Assembly: GCF_050624435.1 (NCBI RefSeq)
Contig: NC_134539.1
Span: forward strand, 48,826,001 to 48,890,000
Direction: 5' to 3'
Source of the DNA: Tenrec ecaudatus
Lineage: Eukaryota > Chordata > Mammalia > Afrosoricida > Tenrecidae
Length of the DNA stretch: 64,000 nt
The translations under genes were made by a program, and so were the position numbers. The first letter of the stretch is position 1. Each line of letters begins with the position of its first letter. This document shows positions 33,640 to 44,620 of the stretch, piece by piece. The notes under the pieces are model-generated. The model searched no databases. It was given only the letters and a program-made list of their open reading frames with translations, and was not told the DNA's origin.

Positions 33640-33960
33640 TTTTAACTCCATCTCATACTGAATGATCCTGCCAAGTTGCTTTTCCACTGAGGCGCAGCTT
33701 CCCAATCTGTAAGACAGCCAATAAGGATTACTTCATATGTAGCTATCAAATTAAATAGCATACATGTATACTCTGGAGAAAGATGAGGCTTTCTACTCCC
33801 ATAAAGAGGTACAGTCTCAGAAAGCCACAAGGGCAGTTCTACCCTGTCCTACAGGGTTACTATGAGTCGGTATCAACTCAGTGGAGTGAGTGAGTAACAT
33901 GTATACTAAGCACAAGGCCAGGTATAGACATTAATAATAATCCTATTTCCTTCTTACACA
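33640..33960 (+). mobile_element. MIR SINE split by an AfroSINE
   Basis: MIR body: 'gcttttccactgaggcgcagcttcccaatctg', then 'attaaatagcatacatg'. It resumes after the nested SINE at 'aagcacaaggccaggtatag'. This is an ancient SINE serving as the target of a later insertion. Confidence 0.68.
33773..33896 (+). mobile_element. AfroSINE fragment nested in MIR
   Basis: 3' half of an AfroSINE ('cagaaagccacaagggcagt', 'tatgagtcggtatcaactca'). Flanked by a perfect 11-bp TSD, acatgtatact, at 33,762-33,772 and 33,897-33,907. The TSD shows that it inserted as this 5'-truncated piece. Confidence 0.88.
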
Positions 33961-34509
33961 GATTAGTTTATCTCTTTTATTTTCATTTATTAGAGCCACT
34001 GAAGGTGGGAAACACCCCAAACTACATCTGCCCAGGGGGCTTCGAGGGGCGAGAAAAGGCTGAGATGAGTGTCACTGCTTTGGGTACAAAATATAAGTCA
34101 AGGTAAAAAATTCTTAATATAACATTTTTCAAATAAAAATGAATGCTTTGAAAGATGAAAATATTATTAAGTTGGTAGTGGTGAGGGTTGTATAATTCTG
34201 CAAATATATTAAACTCCACTGAATTATATCTATAAAAGGATATTTTTATGTGAGTTATATCACAAAATGCAATATAAGTATCAATGCAAAAAAATCCATG
34301 ATGAAATATTAAAATTTCCATTGAAAAGCAGAGCAGGCTGGAACTTGGGAAACCCAAAGACACCAAGTTGCAGATTTCAAGACTACCAACACTGCTGGAG
34401 AAATGGGTGACAGGGAAAAGAAGGGAGGGGCGCATGGTATGGGAAACTAACAGGTCATTCCCACAGATTCTCCTCTAACAGCTATGCCTTGATTCTGTCT
34501 CCCTGTAGA
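33961..34509. other. No recognisable feature
   Basis: AT-rich sequence; the 137-codon minus ORF at 34,022-34,435 shows no family resemblance and no coding-like features. Confidence 0.45.
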
Positions 34510-34683
34510 CAGGGGTTCCCAACCTTCCTAATGCTGCGACCCTTTCATGCAGTTCCTCATAATGTGGTGACCCCCCAACCGTGAAGTTATTTTCGTTGCT
34601 ACTGCGTAACTGTCATTTTGCTACTGTGATGAATCGGGTGACCCTGGGAAAGGGTCATTCGACCCACAGGTGGAGAACCGCTG
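34510..34683 (-). mobile_element. SPIN (Space Invader) hAT MITE, copy 3
   Basis: Reverse orientation: starts CAGGGGTTCCCAACCTTCCTAA and ends GGAGAACCGCTG, with 'gaagttattttcgttgctac' inside. The 7-mer ctgtaga flanks both ends (34,503-34,509 and 34,684-34,690), a decayed hAT 8-bp TSD resembling the preferred nTCTAGAn-type target. Confidence 0.92.
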
Positions 34684-34691
34684 CTGTAGAG

Positions 34692-35877
34692 ACAGACAGT
34701 CCCTGACTATCTCTTCCCACCAAGGCACCCATCCCCCCTCATGCCTTGCCCACTGCAGGTACTGGTTTTCCTCACCTGAGCTCAGGGACTTTACTGTGTC
34801 TACTACCCACCTTGTGACACATAGAACTACTGAATATGCATGTCTATGGCTGCCTACAAAGATCCCCCAAACAATAAAGATGCTCTCTCTCTGGCCCTGG
34901 CCCCTCTCCTCTAGTCCTCTCTCTTCTCCCCTCTCCTCTGCCTGCACTGTGCATGGACCTGGCTGGTGAGATCATGGCCGTCCAGGAGGTGAGCATGCTA
35001 CCATGAAATGTGCTGACTCCTTTATTTTACCTTCTCTCTCTCTCTCTTATTCTCTATGACTTTACTATACTTTTAATATATCATAATGGTACAGTTGTAC
35101 CTACGGCACCCATGGTAATGTGAGGGCCTGGTTGCCACCCCACCCATCCCCATATGGAACAAGGAGGAGCACTGTCTTTTCTGTCCTTTTTGTAATTGTA
35201 ATTGCCTTTCCAAGCCATGAGCATGGACATCCTCTAAACAGGCCTCTCACTCAGAGGCCCTCCCTTCCATTGCCTCACTCGTTTCTACAGTTCACAGGAT
35301 AAGGGAGAGGTGAAAAGAGGCAATCTACTGGCAAAATTAAACAGGGTGAGGAAAATGAGGCCTTCCTGTTTGCTTCAGGTCCTTTCTTTGGTAAATACTT
35401 GCAAAAAGGTAAATAAAGTACCATATTAATAATACATATTAAATAAAATACTGTATTGCTATTATATTAATGTTGATCAGCACCCAGATTCTCCCTTAGG
35501 GGAGAAAACCTAGGGAGAAAAAGTGTCTCAGCATTATCTGAGATAGAAGTTAAGACCGTAAGAGCTGTGTCCGCTGGTGACCAGGCTTAAAGGACCAACC
35601 TTGCTTCCCTCGTCAAACACACTCTCTGGAAAGGCTGGGTGGCCGTGGGAGATGAGAGAACAGCTGCTGGTGAGGAGGAAGGCACATCCTTCTTCAGGGG
35701 GCCAGGAGGAATGCCGAAGAAGAGATACCCTGAATCAGGAGACGGAAAGGGACACCAAAAAGCTTTTGAGAATAGGAACATCGACAGTGGCTTTTAAAAT
35801 TGTTTAGTGTATTCTATGTGCTATAATCTCTCTCCATAAACTTCTACTTAGCACAAAGTCTACTTGTGTGAATGAAA
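34692..35877. other. No recognisable feature
   Basis: About 1.2 kb. Contains a (CT)n run near 35,030-35,048. No gene or nameable repeat recognised; the short ORFs lack resemblance to known families. Confidence 0.5.
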
Positions 35878-36085
35878 GACAACCTGGTGGCATAGTGTGT
35901 TAGTCACAGAGCTGCTAACCACAAGGTCAGCTGTTCAAATCCAGCAGTCACTCTGTGGGATAAAGAAGAGACTGTCTGCTCTTATAGAGATTTAAAGTCT
36001 TGGAAAACCAAATATGGGAAGTTTTGCTCTGTCCTATATGATCACTGTGAGTCAGAATCAACATGGTGGAGTGAGTAATGGGTAT
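35878..36085 (+). mobile_element. AfroSINE-type SINE, near full length
   Basis: Sense copy: 'acctggtggcatagtgtgtt', 'gctgctaaccacaaggtcag', 'gttcaaatccag', 'tttaaagtcttggaaaacc', 'tgagtcagaatcaacatgg'. The tRNA-like promoter, body and tail are all present. Confidence 0.88.
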
Positions 36086-36095
36086 GTAAATGAGG

Positions 36096-36676
36096 TGTGT
36101 TACAGTAGACTAGAGAAACAAATTCAGACACTCATATGCATGTAACAAAGAGGTTTATATACAAGAGCAATTGAATATTGAGAAAACAAACCAACCCATT
36201 CCAGATCAAGTCCATAAGTCCAATATTAGCCCATATGTCTAAAACCAATCTATAAAGTCTTCTTCAGACTCACGAAATATATGCAATGATGCCAAATGGA
36301 GGAGGATCACAGATAAGTGGGTTGGAAGTCTTGTGGATCCAATGGCATTGTAAGCATCTCAGCGCTGGCAGGGCTTTCTACATGGCTTCTCCGCTTCCAG
36401 AGGTCTGGTTGCATCAGGGTAGGTCCATGGGGCTTCTCCAGCTCCCAGGGCATAGCGCCATGTGTCTTGTCAGTAGAGCGTCTTTCAGGGAGTGAGCAGA
36501 GAGAGAGAGAGAAGTGTCTCCGGCCTCCAAAGAGGAACTACGGGAGTTCCCAGAATTCTCAGGAGAAGTTCATGCCCACACAGAGGCTTCATTGGTTATA
36601 TCTTGATTGACAGGCCAGACTCTACCCCTTCACTGGTAATCCTCTCAAATTGACACCAGATTATGGAACTACCACA
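36096..36676 (-). repeat. LTR-like interspersed repeat, copy D
   Basis: Near complete. The minus strand starts 'tgtggtagttccataatctg' and ends at 'gtctactgtaacaca', with TATATAAACC near the end. Flanking 5-mers tgagg and tgggg match at four of five positions, compatible with an LTR-type 5-bp TSD. Confidence 0.72.
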
Positions 36677-37308
36677 TGGGGTTTGAGTGGGAACCAGTGG
36701 AGTGACTGACTTTCATGTACAGATTGACCTGGTGAGAATGGGAAATTGACCGGAGGAACCAGGAGCCCTGGATGCAGAAGAGGCTATGTTGGGTAAGCCG
36801 CCTGAGGTATGCAGAAATCTTAGACAGGGAGCTGGACTCTCACAGGCCATGGGATTAGGACTGTTAAATCAGTTTTATCTAGCTCAAGGAGGCTGCACTT
36901 AGACATCCTGTTTGGAAGGTCTTTGCAGCCCCATGGAGAAATGAGCAAACCCTGCTAGCACATTCCATTTATATTTAACAGAGTAGTTAGAGGAAGAAAG
37001 AATAGATTGGATTGGTACCAACCAACCATTGCTTCAACAGACTCCATCCAATCCATGGAGTCTAATTCCGTAAGGCCCATACTGAATTTATTACTTGGCA
37101 TTTTACAGGCAGTAATTCACAATCAAGATATTAGAATCTGTGTCAATCCAAGTTTCTAACTTTGCTCACAGATGTTCCAATTTAAAGTCACGTGTTGGCA
37201 GTAATACTTTGTATATATGTTTCTCTTCTTTCAGCCTGATCCCAAATGAGAGGTGTTTCCCAGTGGAAATGACAGTTTAGAATGAACTACAGCAGACCCT
37301 ATTCCTGA
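36677..37308. other. No recognisable feature
   Basis: Unassigned sequence between the LTR-like repeat and an inverted RTE segment. Confidence 0.45.
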
Positions 37309-37757
37309 GATGTTCTTGAAATTTGAAGGAGATAACTCAAGGTCGTATTTTGGCCCTCGTAGACTTGTTTTAACTTTCGTTAACTTTAACCTGAACTTAC
37401 ACATAGGCAATTGACGGTCTATTTTAACTGCTGATATTAAGCATCTCTGTCATCTCTTCCCACAGATTCTGCCAATTTGATCTCTGTGCATTCTGCCTAG
37501 AGAAGCCCTTGTGCATAGTCACTGTCTGTGTTGTTGATAAAAGGTATTTACTACAAACAAATGGTTGGTCTTGAAAAATTCTAACATGAGAGCTCCAGCT
37601 TCATTTTTATCACCAAGTTCATATTTTCCAACTACTGTTTTTTCCTCTTTGTTTCTAATGTTTACATTCTAATGACCAACAATTATCAATGCCTCTTGAT
37701 TACATGATCAATTTCAGATAGAAGACCTTTGTAGAATTATTCAATTTCTGTATCACT
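37309..37757 (-). mobile_element. RTE/BovB LINE, inverted 5' part (endonuclease region)
   Basis: Antisense to the RTE endonuclease region: 'ataactcaaggtcgtattttgg', 'caattgacggtctattttaac', 'tattttccaactactg', 'aattatcaatgcctcttgatt'. It abuts a plus-strand RT segment of the same family. Confidence 0.82.
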
Positions 37758-38820
37758 AGCTTTATGAAAAGGCCTTTGACTGGACAATTTGGATCATAAC
37801 AAACTATGGATAGCCTTGAGAAGAATGGGAATTCCCAAACACTTATGTGCTCATGTAGAACCTATACATTAATCAAGAGGCAATTGTGGAAACAAAACAA
37901 TAGTGCATAGTTTAAATCAGGAAAGGTATATGTCATACTTATTCAATCAGTATGCTGGGTAAATAATCAGAGAACTGAATGATATGAAGAAGAATATGAA
38001 GGATTTGGATTGAAGAAAGGCTTATTAACCTAAATGCAGATCACACAACCTTGCTTGCTGAAAGTGAGGAGGACTTAAAACACTTGCTGATGGACATCAA
38101 GGATTACAGTCTTCAGTGTGCATTACAGATCAATGTAAAGAAAACAGAAATCTTCACAACTGGACTAATAGGTAACATCATGATAAATGGAAAAACGATT
38201 GAAGCTGTTAAGGATTTCATCTTACTAAGATCCACAATCAATGCTCATGGAAGCAGCTGTCAAGAGATCAAACGATGCAGTGCATTTGGGTAAATCTGCT
38301 GCACGGGGCCTCCTTGAAGTATTGAAAAGCAAGGATGTTTTTTGAGGACTATGGTGTGCTTGACTCAAGTCATAGTATTTTCAGTTGCCTTATATGCATG
38401 TAAAAGTTGGACATTGAATAAGGAAGACCAAAGAAGAATCGGTGTATTTGAATTGTGGTGCTGGAGAAGGATACTGAAAATACCATGGAATGTCAAAGAA
38501 CAAGCACACCTATCTTGGAAGAAGTATACCCAGGCTGATCCTTAGAAGCAATGATGGCGAGGTTTCATCTCACATCCTTTGGACATGTTATCAGGAGAGA
38601 CCAGTCCCTCGAGAAGGACATCACACTTGGTAAAGTGGAGGGGCAGTGAAAAAGCTTCCAGAAGGCCCTTGATGAGATGAGTTGATACAGTGGCTGCAAC
38701 AATGGGCTCAATCATAAGAACAATTGCGAAGAGAGTGCAGGCCCCAGTGGAGTTTTGTTCTATTGCACACAGGTGAGATATGAATTGAAACTGACTCACT
38801 GACACCCAATAACAACAACA
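37758..38820 (+). mobile_element. RTE/BovB LINE, RT-domain part
   Basis: Sense RT region with 'ggatcataacaaactatgga', 'gagaagaatgggaattcc', 'gatcacacaaccttgcttgc', 'aagaaaacagaaatcttcac', 'tggacattgaataaggaag' and a 'caataacaacaacag' tail typical of RTE. The catalytic block reads A-D-H instead of A-D-D, as in the copy at 7.4-8.6 kb. Frames are broken. Confidence 0.88.
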
Positions 38821-38984
38821 GTTGACCCTACATTTTCATAGCACTAAGATAACAGTCTAGTGATTTTTCTACTCTTGTTTATTTCCCTTACCTGCTTCGT
38901 TGTGAGCTAGTGTCTACAAGACTCACTTCACCCTTTAAGTCTAGAGCAAACTTTTCCCCTGTAGTTCCACATTCAGCTAAGCAG

Positions 38985-39275
38985 TAGACAGGCCTATAAA
39001 GTAAACTGTAACATTAGGGAGGTGCCATTCCTTAGAATAATTAACCAGATGAGATTAGAAGAGCAGCTGTGGCCCAGGAATAAAGTTGAGGAGACAAGGA
39101 GCGGAAAGAAGGATGAATGAAAACGGGAGGTGGGAAGAACACGGCGACGTTGTGGGGACTGTAATCGATGCAGTGAACCAAGGTGGGTGTGAGCTGTTGA
39201 ATGGATAACCAATTTGCTATGTAAACTTTCACTCAAGTCACAATAAAAAGTTTAAAATTAAACAAATAAATGTTT
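38985..39275 (+). mobile_element. L1-like 3' end (different subfamily)
   Basis: Ends 'gctatgtaaactttcactc' then 'cacaataaaaagtt' and an A-rich tail, with an upstream purine-rich segment typical of L1 3' UTRs. It is distinct from the abundant family. Moderate confidence. Confidence 0.5.
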
Positions 39276-39642
39276 CTTAAAAACAAAACAAAAAGGCTCA
39301 CTTCAACCTAAATCAAAAGTTCCAGAGGGAGGTTTCTGGGCATCAGTATTTTCTACAAACTCCAAAGATCTAATGTTGTGCATCAGTTGAGCCTCACAGG
39401 AATCAAATCTTTGGAGAAATGTGTACTTTTTTTTAGTAATCTCTATTCTTCCTGATCAGTTGAGACTTGCTTAGTACGGTGAGCTTAAAGACTGCACAAT
39501 TCTATGGACTAAATATTATTTAGTTCTTACTGTACTTTTCCCTTTGCACTTGTCACAAGCACAAACTATGGGATGAGAGTTTAGAAATCAATATACTAGG
39601 TATTCTGCACTTTGAAAATAATTTCATGTAAATTCAACCATT
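39276..39642. other. No recognisable feature
   Basis: Unassigned sequence preceding a well-delimited LINE insertion. Confidence 0.45.
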
Positions 39643-39658
39643 AAGAACCAGTTCTTTG

Positions 39659-40992
39659 CTAGGAGTCAAGGGGCATTTATGGAGGTCTAGACAAAGACAT
39701 GTACATGCAAATATATATATGAGGATGGAGAAATAGATCTATGTGTCTATATTTATAGGTTTAGTATTAAGGTGGCGGAAGGACCTTGGGCCTCTACTCA
39801 AGCACTCCCTCAATGCATGAATACTTTCTTTTATTAAATTGGCACTCTACGATGCTCACCCTCCCAACATAACTGCTGAAGTCAAAGCAGGTGAACAAGT
39901 AAATGTGGTGAAGAAAGCTGATAGTGCCCAGCTATCAAAAGAGATAGTGTCTGGGGTCTTAAAGGCTTGAAGATAAACAAGTGGCCATCTAGCTCAGAAG
40001 CAACAAAGCCCACATGGAAAAACACACCAGCCTGTGTGATCGCGTGGTCCCGAAGAGATCAGTTATCAGGCATCAAAGAACAAAAAATCATATCATTGGC
40101 TGCACACCTCCATGATACGATCGCCAAAGACAAACGGTGCATAAGCAAATGTGGCGAAGAAAGCTGATGGTGCCCGGCTATCAAAAGAGATAGTGTCTGG
40201 GGTCTTAAAGGCTTGAAGGTGAACAAGCGGCCATCTAGCTCAGAAGCAATAAAGCCCACATGGAAGAAGCACACCAGCCTGTGCGATCACGAGGTGCCAA
40301 AGGGACCAGATATAAGGCATCATGCAATATATATACAGACACACACACACACACCATAGTGAATGAAGGGGGAAGTACAGAGTGGAGACCCAAAGCCCAT
40401 TTGTCGGCCACTGGAGGATTCCCTGATAGAGGGGTTTAGGAGAAGAGATGGGTCAGTCAGGGTGCGATGAACACAGCTTTCCCCAAGATCCTGGATGCTT
40501 CCTCTCCCCAACTACCATGATCTGAATTTTACCTTGCAGGACTGGATAGGGCAGAGGATGTACACTGGTGCATATAGGACCTGGAGGCACAGGGAATCCA
40601 GGGTGGACGATACCTTCAGGACCAGGGGGTGTGAGGGGCGATGCTGGGAGAGTGGAGGGTGAGTGGGTTGGAAAGGGGGAACTGATTACAAGGATCCACA
40701 TGTGACCTCCTCCCTGGGAGAGGGACGGCAGAGAAGGGGGGGAAGGGAGACTCCGGATAGGGCAAGATATGACAAAATAACAATCTATAAATTATCAAGG
40801 GCTCATGAGGGAAGGGGGAGCAGGGAGGGAGGGGAAAAAAAAGAGGACCTGATGCAAAGGGCGTAAGTGGAGAGCAAATGCTTTGAAAATGATTAGGGCA
40901 AAGAATGTACAGATGTGCTTTATACAATTGATGTATGTATATGTATGGATTGTGATAAGAGTTGTATGAGCCCCTAATAAAATGTTAAAAAA
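39659..40992 (+). mobile_element. L1-type 3' end with duplicated internal module and TSD
   Basis: Flanked by aagaaccagttctttg (39,643-39,658) and aagaaccagctctttg (40,993-41,008). Runs from 'aaggggcatttatggagg' to 'gagcccctaataaaatg' plus A-run. A ~245-bp module ('gtggtgaagaaagctgat' ... 'atcaggcatc') occurs twice in tandem, at about 39,905-40,075 and 40,150-40,322. The copy at 54 kb also has two, whereas copies at 10, 48, 52 and 62 kb have one. Includes an (AC)n run at about 40,339-40,353. Confidence 0.9.
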
Positions 40993-41008
40993 AAGAACCA
41001 GCTCTTTG

Positions 41009-41120
41009 ACTCATTTATTTATTCATTAACTCAATACACCAACTATGCACCTACAACTCTTCTAGGCACCAAGGATACAAAATTGAATCTGACAAGGTAA
41101 CAGGAAATTACAATATAGGG
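41009..41120 (+). mobile_element. L2/MIR-type old repeat
   Basis: 'ttatttattcattaactcaa', 'ctatgcacctacaact', 'ttctaggcaccaaggataca': the familiar old-repeat theme. Subfamily not resolved. Confidence 0.5.
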
Positions 41121-41504
41121 TGTTAAGACAGGAGTAAGCACGTAGAATTGTGGAAGCACATGGAAAGGCAGCTAATTAAATGTTAGAAGTTAGGAAAGTC
41201 TTAGAAAATGTGGCCTAATTTAAGACTCCGCAGATGAGACAAATTTTCCCCAATGAAAGGAAGCTATAGTGGACACAGTGCAAAGGCCAGGAGGAGAAAC
41301 AAAACAGATGAAGAATCTTCAAGGTGCCTCAAGTAGTTTAGCATGATCAGAGCTTGAAATTCAAGGGTCACTATGGTTTGAAATTGATTTGATGACTGTG
41401 AGTTTGGTTTCGGAGTAGTGATTAGATTGTTAATCAAAAGTCAGGTTATGAAAGATCCTCTCTGTCATGGTGTTTGGACTTTATCCAGGTGAGGTATCAT
41501 AGAA
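41121..41504. other. No recognisable feature
   Basis: Unassigned sequence between two old repeats. Confidence 0.45.
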
Positions 41505-42215
41505 GGGTTTTCTAAAAAGAATGAACTCACCAGAATGCCGAAAAGCTTAACAACATCAGGAGTGGATGAAGATGTACAACCCTTGTTGAAACGGATATGG
41601 CACTACCTCAAAAACTGGGATTAGAAGGACCAAACAATCCAGTAATACTTCTGCTGGGTAAAGAAGTAAGAGACAGCACTACCAAACAAATATAATTCCA
41701 TGTTCATCACAGCATTGTTCACGTTAATAAGAAGTTAGAAACAGCCCAGATGCTCATCAGTAGTGGATAATGAAACTTTACGCCCCCCCCCCACACACAT
41801 CAGAATACTATGCATCACTAAGAAACAATGATGCAACCTTGAAGCACCTCATGACACAGATAGACCTAGCGATCATTATGCTGAATGAAGGTAGTCATTC
41901 ATGAAAGAACAGATGTTGTATGAGATCACTACTATCAGGATGAAAATCATGACAAAGACTTGTACACCAAAGGGAAGAGACTTTGGAGGTTACCCAGGAG
42001 GAGCCCCAAGAGAGCGAAGATGAAGCAACAGACTAAAAGGTAGACAGGTGCTGACTTGAGTGAAAGGGAAGATGAACCCAAAAAAGGGAGGAGTCAGAGA
42101 GGGGATGAGACACAACATGGGTGGGAGTGGAAGTTGATGAGTGGCTTGAACTGTTGAATGCAGAGTTGATGGTCTGGAATGCCATCCCCCATTCAATTTA
42201 CAATTAAAAATAAAA
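41505..42215 (+). mobile_element. L1 ORF2 3' end and 3' UTR (old)
   Basis: L1 theme blocks: 'ggatatggcactacctcaaaaact', 'tcacagcattgttcacgttaataag', 'gaaacagcccagatgctcatcag', 'ctatgcatcactaagaaac', then a purine-rich 3' UTR and 'caattaaaaataaaaac'. Strongly diverged; a C-run at about 41,784-41,793 interrupts it. Confidence 0.78.
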
Positions 42216-42317
42216 ACAAAAGTTATAGTTGGCATTTTCAACATTGTACAAAACAAACAAGAGTTGATGTCAATGTGGAGTTATTGTAATTCTTAAATAC
42301 CTGTGAAAGATTTCATT

Positions 42318-42995
42318 CCTGGTTATATATGAGGGGGTGGGGTACCTCTCCCCCCAAAAGTGAATTGCACTGGGAGAAACTGAGCTTTCGTAGTACACAT
42401 GCTTTCCTGGTAGGTGAGCATCTAACAACTTGCTCTGAGTTAGTGCACCCAATGGTGTCAGCTGGGAAGATTCTCTCTGGTCACAGTGAATTTTTTCATA
42501 AAACCACTTTCACTCGAACCTCATTTTTTGTTATGACTGATTAAAGAGAGCAGCTTGCAGCTATGGAATTTTGATTCCTGCTCTGGAAAAATGCCGCCAA
42601 AACTGTTGTGATGTTGAACACAGCTTACAAGCCCTTGGGAAGAACTCGAGTGTACGAGTGGTTTTCTCATTTCAAAAAAGGTGAAATGTCAATTGATGAC
42701 AATCCGCGTTCTGGATGTCCATCAATTTCCCAAAAAGACAAAAATGTCCATTTTATAGTACATTTGGAGTTCGTTTCACCAACTCAAGACTGTTCAACGA
42801 GCTTTCTATTTAGAGGTCCTGAAGAGACTACATAACAGAACATGACAAAAAAGGCCTGATTTGTGGCGGATGGGGGACTGGGTTTGCCACCCTGACAATG
42901 CACCTGCTCACGCAGCCATCTCAGTCTGCCAGGTTATAGCAAAAAAAAACAAACCAGCATACCTCTTTTGCTGCACACACCTGACTCACCTTACC
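42318..42995 (+). mobile_element. Mariner DNA transposon, internally deleted and 3'-truncated
   Basis: Begins 'tatatgagggggtggggtacc', like the end of the element at 63.9 kb. The N-terminal transposase frame (42,608-42,835) shows the HTH/linker signature V-Y-E-W-F-S-H-F-K-K-G-E and D-D-N-P-R-S-G-C-P-S. The next clear block (about 42,855-42,925) carries the second catalytic motif (H-P-D-N-A-P-A-H). The first catalytic aspartate region is missing, and the 3' end is lost near 42,995. Confidence 0.87.
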
Positions 42996-43206
42996 TCAGG
43001 CCACTGATTGTGGGTTACATAGAATTTCTAAGTATACCCTTAGAATTACTATATATATTCTATTTGATATATTCTATATTACTGCACGTTTTATTTAGTA
43101 ATTCTACATTCTTTTGGAAGAGCTACCAAATTGTTTTCTGCAGCAGCTATGCTATTTTATATTCCCTTTAACAGTGTGTGAGCTTTCCAATTTTCTCACA
43201 TCTTTA

Positions 43207-43292
43207 ATGAGCCCTGGTGATGCTGTGGGTTAGGTATTAGGCTGCTACCCACAAGGTTGGTGGTTCAAACTGACAAGCCCTTTCACGAGAGA
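43207..43292 (+). mobile_element. AfroSINE 5' fragment
   Basis: 'gagccctggtgatgctgtgg', 'taggctgctacccacaagg', 'ttggtggttcaaac': tRNA-like promoter half only. Confidence 0.85.
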
Positions 43293-43359
43293 ATAACCCA
43301 GTAATTCTATGCCAAGCTTATACCTAAAAGGCCTGAAAGCAGTGATTCAGATACTTGTA

Positions 43360-44090
43360 TACTGTGATTATTAGACTTTGTGTCAACCTGACTTGGCCAG
43401 AATTCGCAATGGTTTGAGAGTTGCACATCGTAATCTCCCACGATGTGATTAACACAATATAATCAATTCTATAATGGGATCTGCTATAAGTAGCCCCAAA
43501 GTTATATGAACTGTTTTGGGATGCCACCCCTTACTCAGGCCATAGCCCTAATGCAATTGAAAAGATGTTTCCCCAGGGGTGTGACCTGCTTCCAGCATAA
43601 GTGGACACTGGAAAAACTTGTGTGATTTTTGTTGGATGCAGATCCTCCATCTGGCTCCTTGACCTCCCGTTCTTTGCTGATCCTGAAAGCCCAGGTAAGG
43701 GTGGGGTCTGGCCATGCTTCTACTCACCAGGAGGGTCTAGGGAACAAGAATTCCACCTTTCTGGTTGCCAGTCACAGTTGTCACTTGTGCAGTCTCTAGC
43801 AAAAATTGCTTACAAAACTTCAACCAAGCTGAACTGTGTAAGGTCAGCTGGCAGTTTATCCATTCACCTCTCCTCCTAACCCTGAATTTGTCAGCCTTTG
43901 TAGCCACCATTTTGTGATCTTCTTGCCAATTTTGAGTTCATCACCCCCAAAAGCGATGCGAGTCAGGAAAAGTGTTGAGCTTAACGTCTGACCCACCAAT
44001 TTGGGACCCATCAGAACTTGTCTACTTCTATAATTGTGTGAGCCATTTTCTTGAGATAGACGGCAGAGGTAGAGATAGAGATAGTGATAG
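43360..44090 (+). repeat. Old LTR-like repeat (MaLR/ERVL type)
   Basis: Themes 'tttgtgtcaacctgacttggcc', 'atgtgattaacacaatataatc', 'aggggtgtgacctgcttccagc' and 'ataattgtgtgagccatttt' resemble old mammalian LTRs. Family not certain. An internal ~169-bp segment is the left arm of an inverted repeat. Confidence 0.5.
43693..43861 (+). repeat. Inverted repeat, left arm
   Basis: Starts 'aggtaagggtggggtctgg' and ends 'ggtcagctggcagtttatcc'. Pairs with 44,457-44,620 in reverse complement with few differences (a few small indels). Confidence 0.9.
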
Positions 44091-44144
44091 AGAGATAAAG
44101 AGAGAGACATATCAGAGTGGTCAGTGGTTTTGCTTTTTTATAGA

Positions 44145-44330
44145 ACCCAGTGAACGTATACTTATACCCACTGAACATCATTCACAATAACCGAAAGATT
44201 AAAACAACCCAAGTTGTCCATCAACCGATAAATAAACACAGTTTTCAGTCACAAGGAGAAATGAAGACTTCCCGAGTGTGGCAAATAGACAGACATGCCC
44301 CCTGATCCTCTGACACAAAGACGAGAGGGA
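44145..44330 (+). mobile_element. L1 3'-region fragment
   Basis: 'gaacatcattcacaataaccg', 'acaacccaagttgtccatcaac' and 'gataaataaacac' match the L1 ORF2 C-terminal theme. Confidence 0.65.
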
Positions 44331-44456
44331 AGTGAAACAGATGGAGGTGACAGTCATGGCACGGAGGGATGAGCAGGGCTTCTGAGGGATGGGTAGAGAA
44401 GTAAAGATGGCCTAGGAGAGTATGAACAAAAGCGTAACCGAGGCAACAGATTGAGT

Positions 44457-44620
44457 GGATAAACTGCCAGCTGACCTTACACAGTTCAGCTTGGTTGAAG
44501 TTTTGTAAGCAATGTTTTCTAGAGACAAGTAACAACTGTGACTGGCAACCAGAAAGGTGGAATTCTTGTTCCCTAGACCCTCCTGGTGAGTAGAAGCATA
44601 GCCAGATCCCACCCTTACCT
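44457..44620 (-). repeat. Inverted repeat, right arm
   Basis: Reverse complement of 43,693-43,861, from 'ggataaactgccagctgacc' to 'gatcccacccttacct'. The loop is ~595 bp. The outer flanks do not match each other, so the similarity stops sharply at both ends. Confidence 0.9.

Noticed and set aside
34022-34435. 137-codon minus-strand ORF
   Set aside because: AT-rich, with no conserved motif, start context or neighbouring gene structure; expected by chance in a window of this size.
35577-35807. Short ORFs around 35.6 kb as a small gene
   Set aside because: ORFs on both strands overlap without any family resemblance or gene signals.
39905-40322. CRISPR-like repeat-spacer array
   Set aside because: Only two long repeats, inside a retroelement, in a mammalian genome.
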